Below, in pieces: positions 63,917 to 64,000 of a stretch of 64,000 nt of DNA (position 1 is its first letter; every line of letters begins with the position of its first letter). Made by a program: the position numbers and the translations under genes. Under the pieces are notes generated by a model. The model was not told the DNA's origin, did no database searches, and was given only the letters and a program-made list of their open reading frames with translations. Origin of the DNA: Pseudarthrobacter sp. MM222 (GTDB taxonomy: Bacteria > Actinomycetota > Actinomycetes > Actinomycetales > Micrococcaceae); contig NZ_OX352321.1 in the NCBI RefSeq assembly GCF_947090775.1, positions 1,674,001 through 1,738,000 of the forward strand, in the 5' to 3' direction.

Positions 63917-64000
63917 TGGCCTGAAGCCCGCGATGCAGCCCGCGACCCGTGCCGCCCTGAAGCCCTATAACCCGGCAGGCGCCGGCGCCGGCAGCCTCGG

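Larger units (their letters stand above)
63216..64000. other. 785-bp stretch without a convincing gene
   Basis: No frame has a ribosome site, leaderless promoter and protein-like composition together. The region contains two clusters of the palindromic repeat (63258-63345 and 63822-63916), a GTCGAA triple repeat near 63738-63757, and a middle section (63460-63720) of lower GC content whose minus-strand frame could be a decayed gene but is not recognisable. Confidence 0.6.

Overview
The window is chromosomal DNA from a high-GC actinobacterium of the Micrococcaceae, most like Arthrobacter/Pseudarthrobacter. Supporting signs are the gene order (map-ppgK; panB/glnA2-glnE/glnA1-RDD-DUF4191-lipA-lipB; sucB-lpd-pepA-PAC2; sigA-DUF7455-parE), a fused CydDC, a polyphosphate-type glucokinase, frequent GTG/TTG starts, and many genes in which a TAnnnT -10 hexamer lies only 6-7 nt before the start codon (leaderless mRNAs). 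No rRNA, tRNA, CRISPR array, phage or insertion sequence was recognised.

Layout. 1-3.9 kb: 3' end of hisD, nrdR behind a pair of NrdR boxes, then a minus-strand map-ppgK-SDR unit and a small SPOR-like protein. 4.06-15.93 kb: an accessory block bordered on the left by the tail of a broken VOC gene and on the right by the first 21 codons of a broken Rossmann-fold gene. It holds an XRE/cupin-controlled operon (B3/4 protein, EamA exporter, DHDPS-family aldolase, MFS), a DJ-1/PfpI protein, and a redox cluster (cupin, CMD, NTF2-like, two aldo-keto reductases, DHA2 MFS) with a divergent XRE/MmyB-type regulator. 15.9-25.6 kb: panB and nitrogen assimilation (glnA2, glnE, glnA1) with candidate GlnR boxes, plus a tiny autoregulated HTH gene. 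25.6-31 kb: intergenic palindromic repeats, DUF3817, DUF4191, lipA/lipB and a non-RD kinase. 31-36.6 kb: TIGR01777 protein, tricorn protease, OsmC and VOC proteins. 36.7-46.3 kb: a four-helix membrane protein, the 2-oxoacid dehydrogenase E2 (sucB) and E3 (lpd), pepA, PAC2, MFS, DUF4192. 46.5-52.3 kb: primary sigma factor, DUF7455, topoisomerase IV subunit B, secreted M28 peptidase. 52.3-61.1 kb: an M56/BlaI pair, a thioesterase and cydA-cydB-cydDC. 61.1-64 kb: double GNAT, DinB-like and VOC proteins, then about 0.8 kb without a convincing gene that carries more palindromic repeats.

The strongest candidate for an undescribed system is a BlaI-type respiratory regulon. The same 17-bp palindrome, TTCTAC-N5-GTAGAA, stands in front of the blaI-M56 pair, twice in front of cydABDC, and (one end changed) over the promoter of the four-helix membrane protein at 36671-37021, some 17 kb away. 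This suggests that a membrane M56 peptidase and BlaI repressor control cytochrome bd, its ABC exporter and a small membrane protein, rather than a beta-lactamase. Other notable items are short tandem duplications that copy the end of a gene together with its stop codon (three genes), twin-operator autoregulation of a 66-residue HTH protein, and the broken-gene borders of the accessory block.
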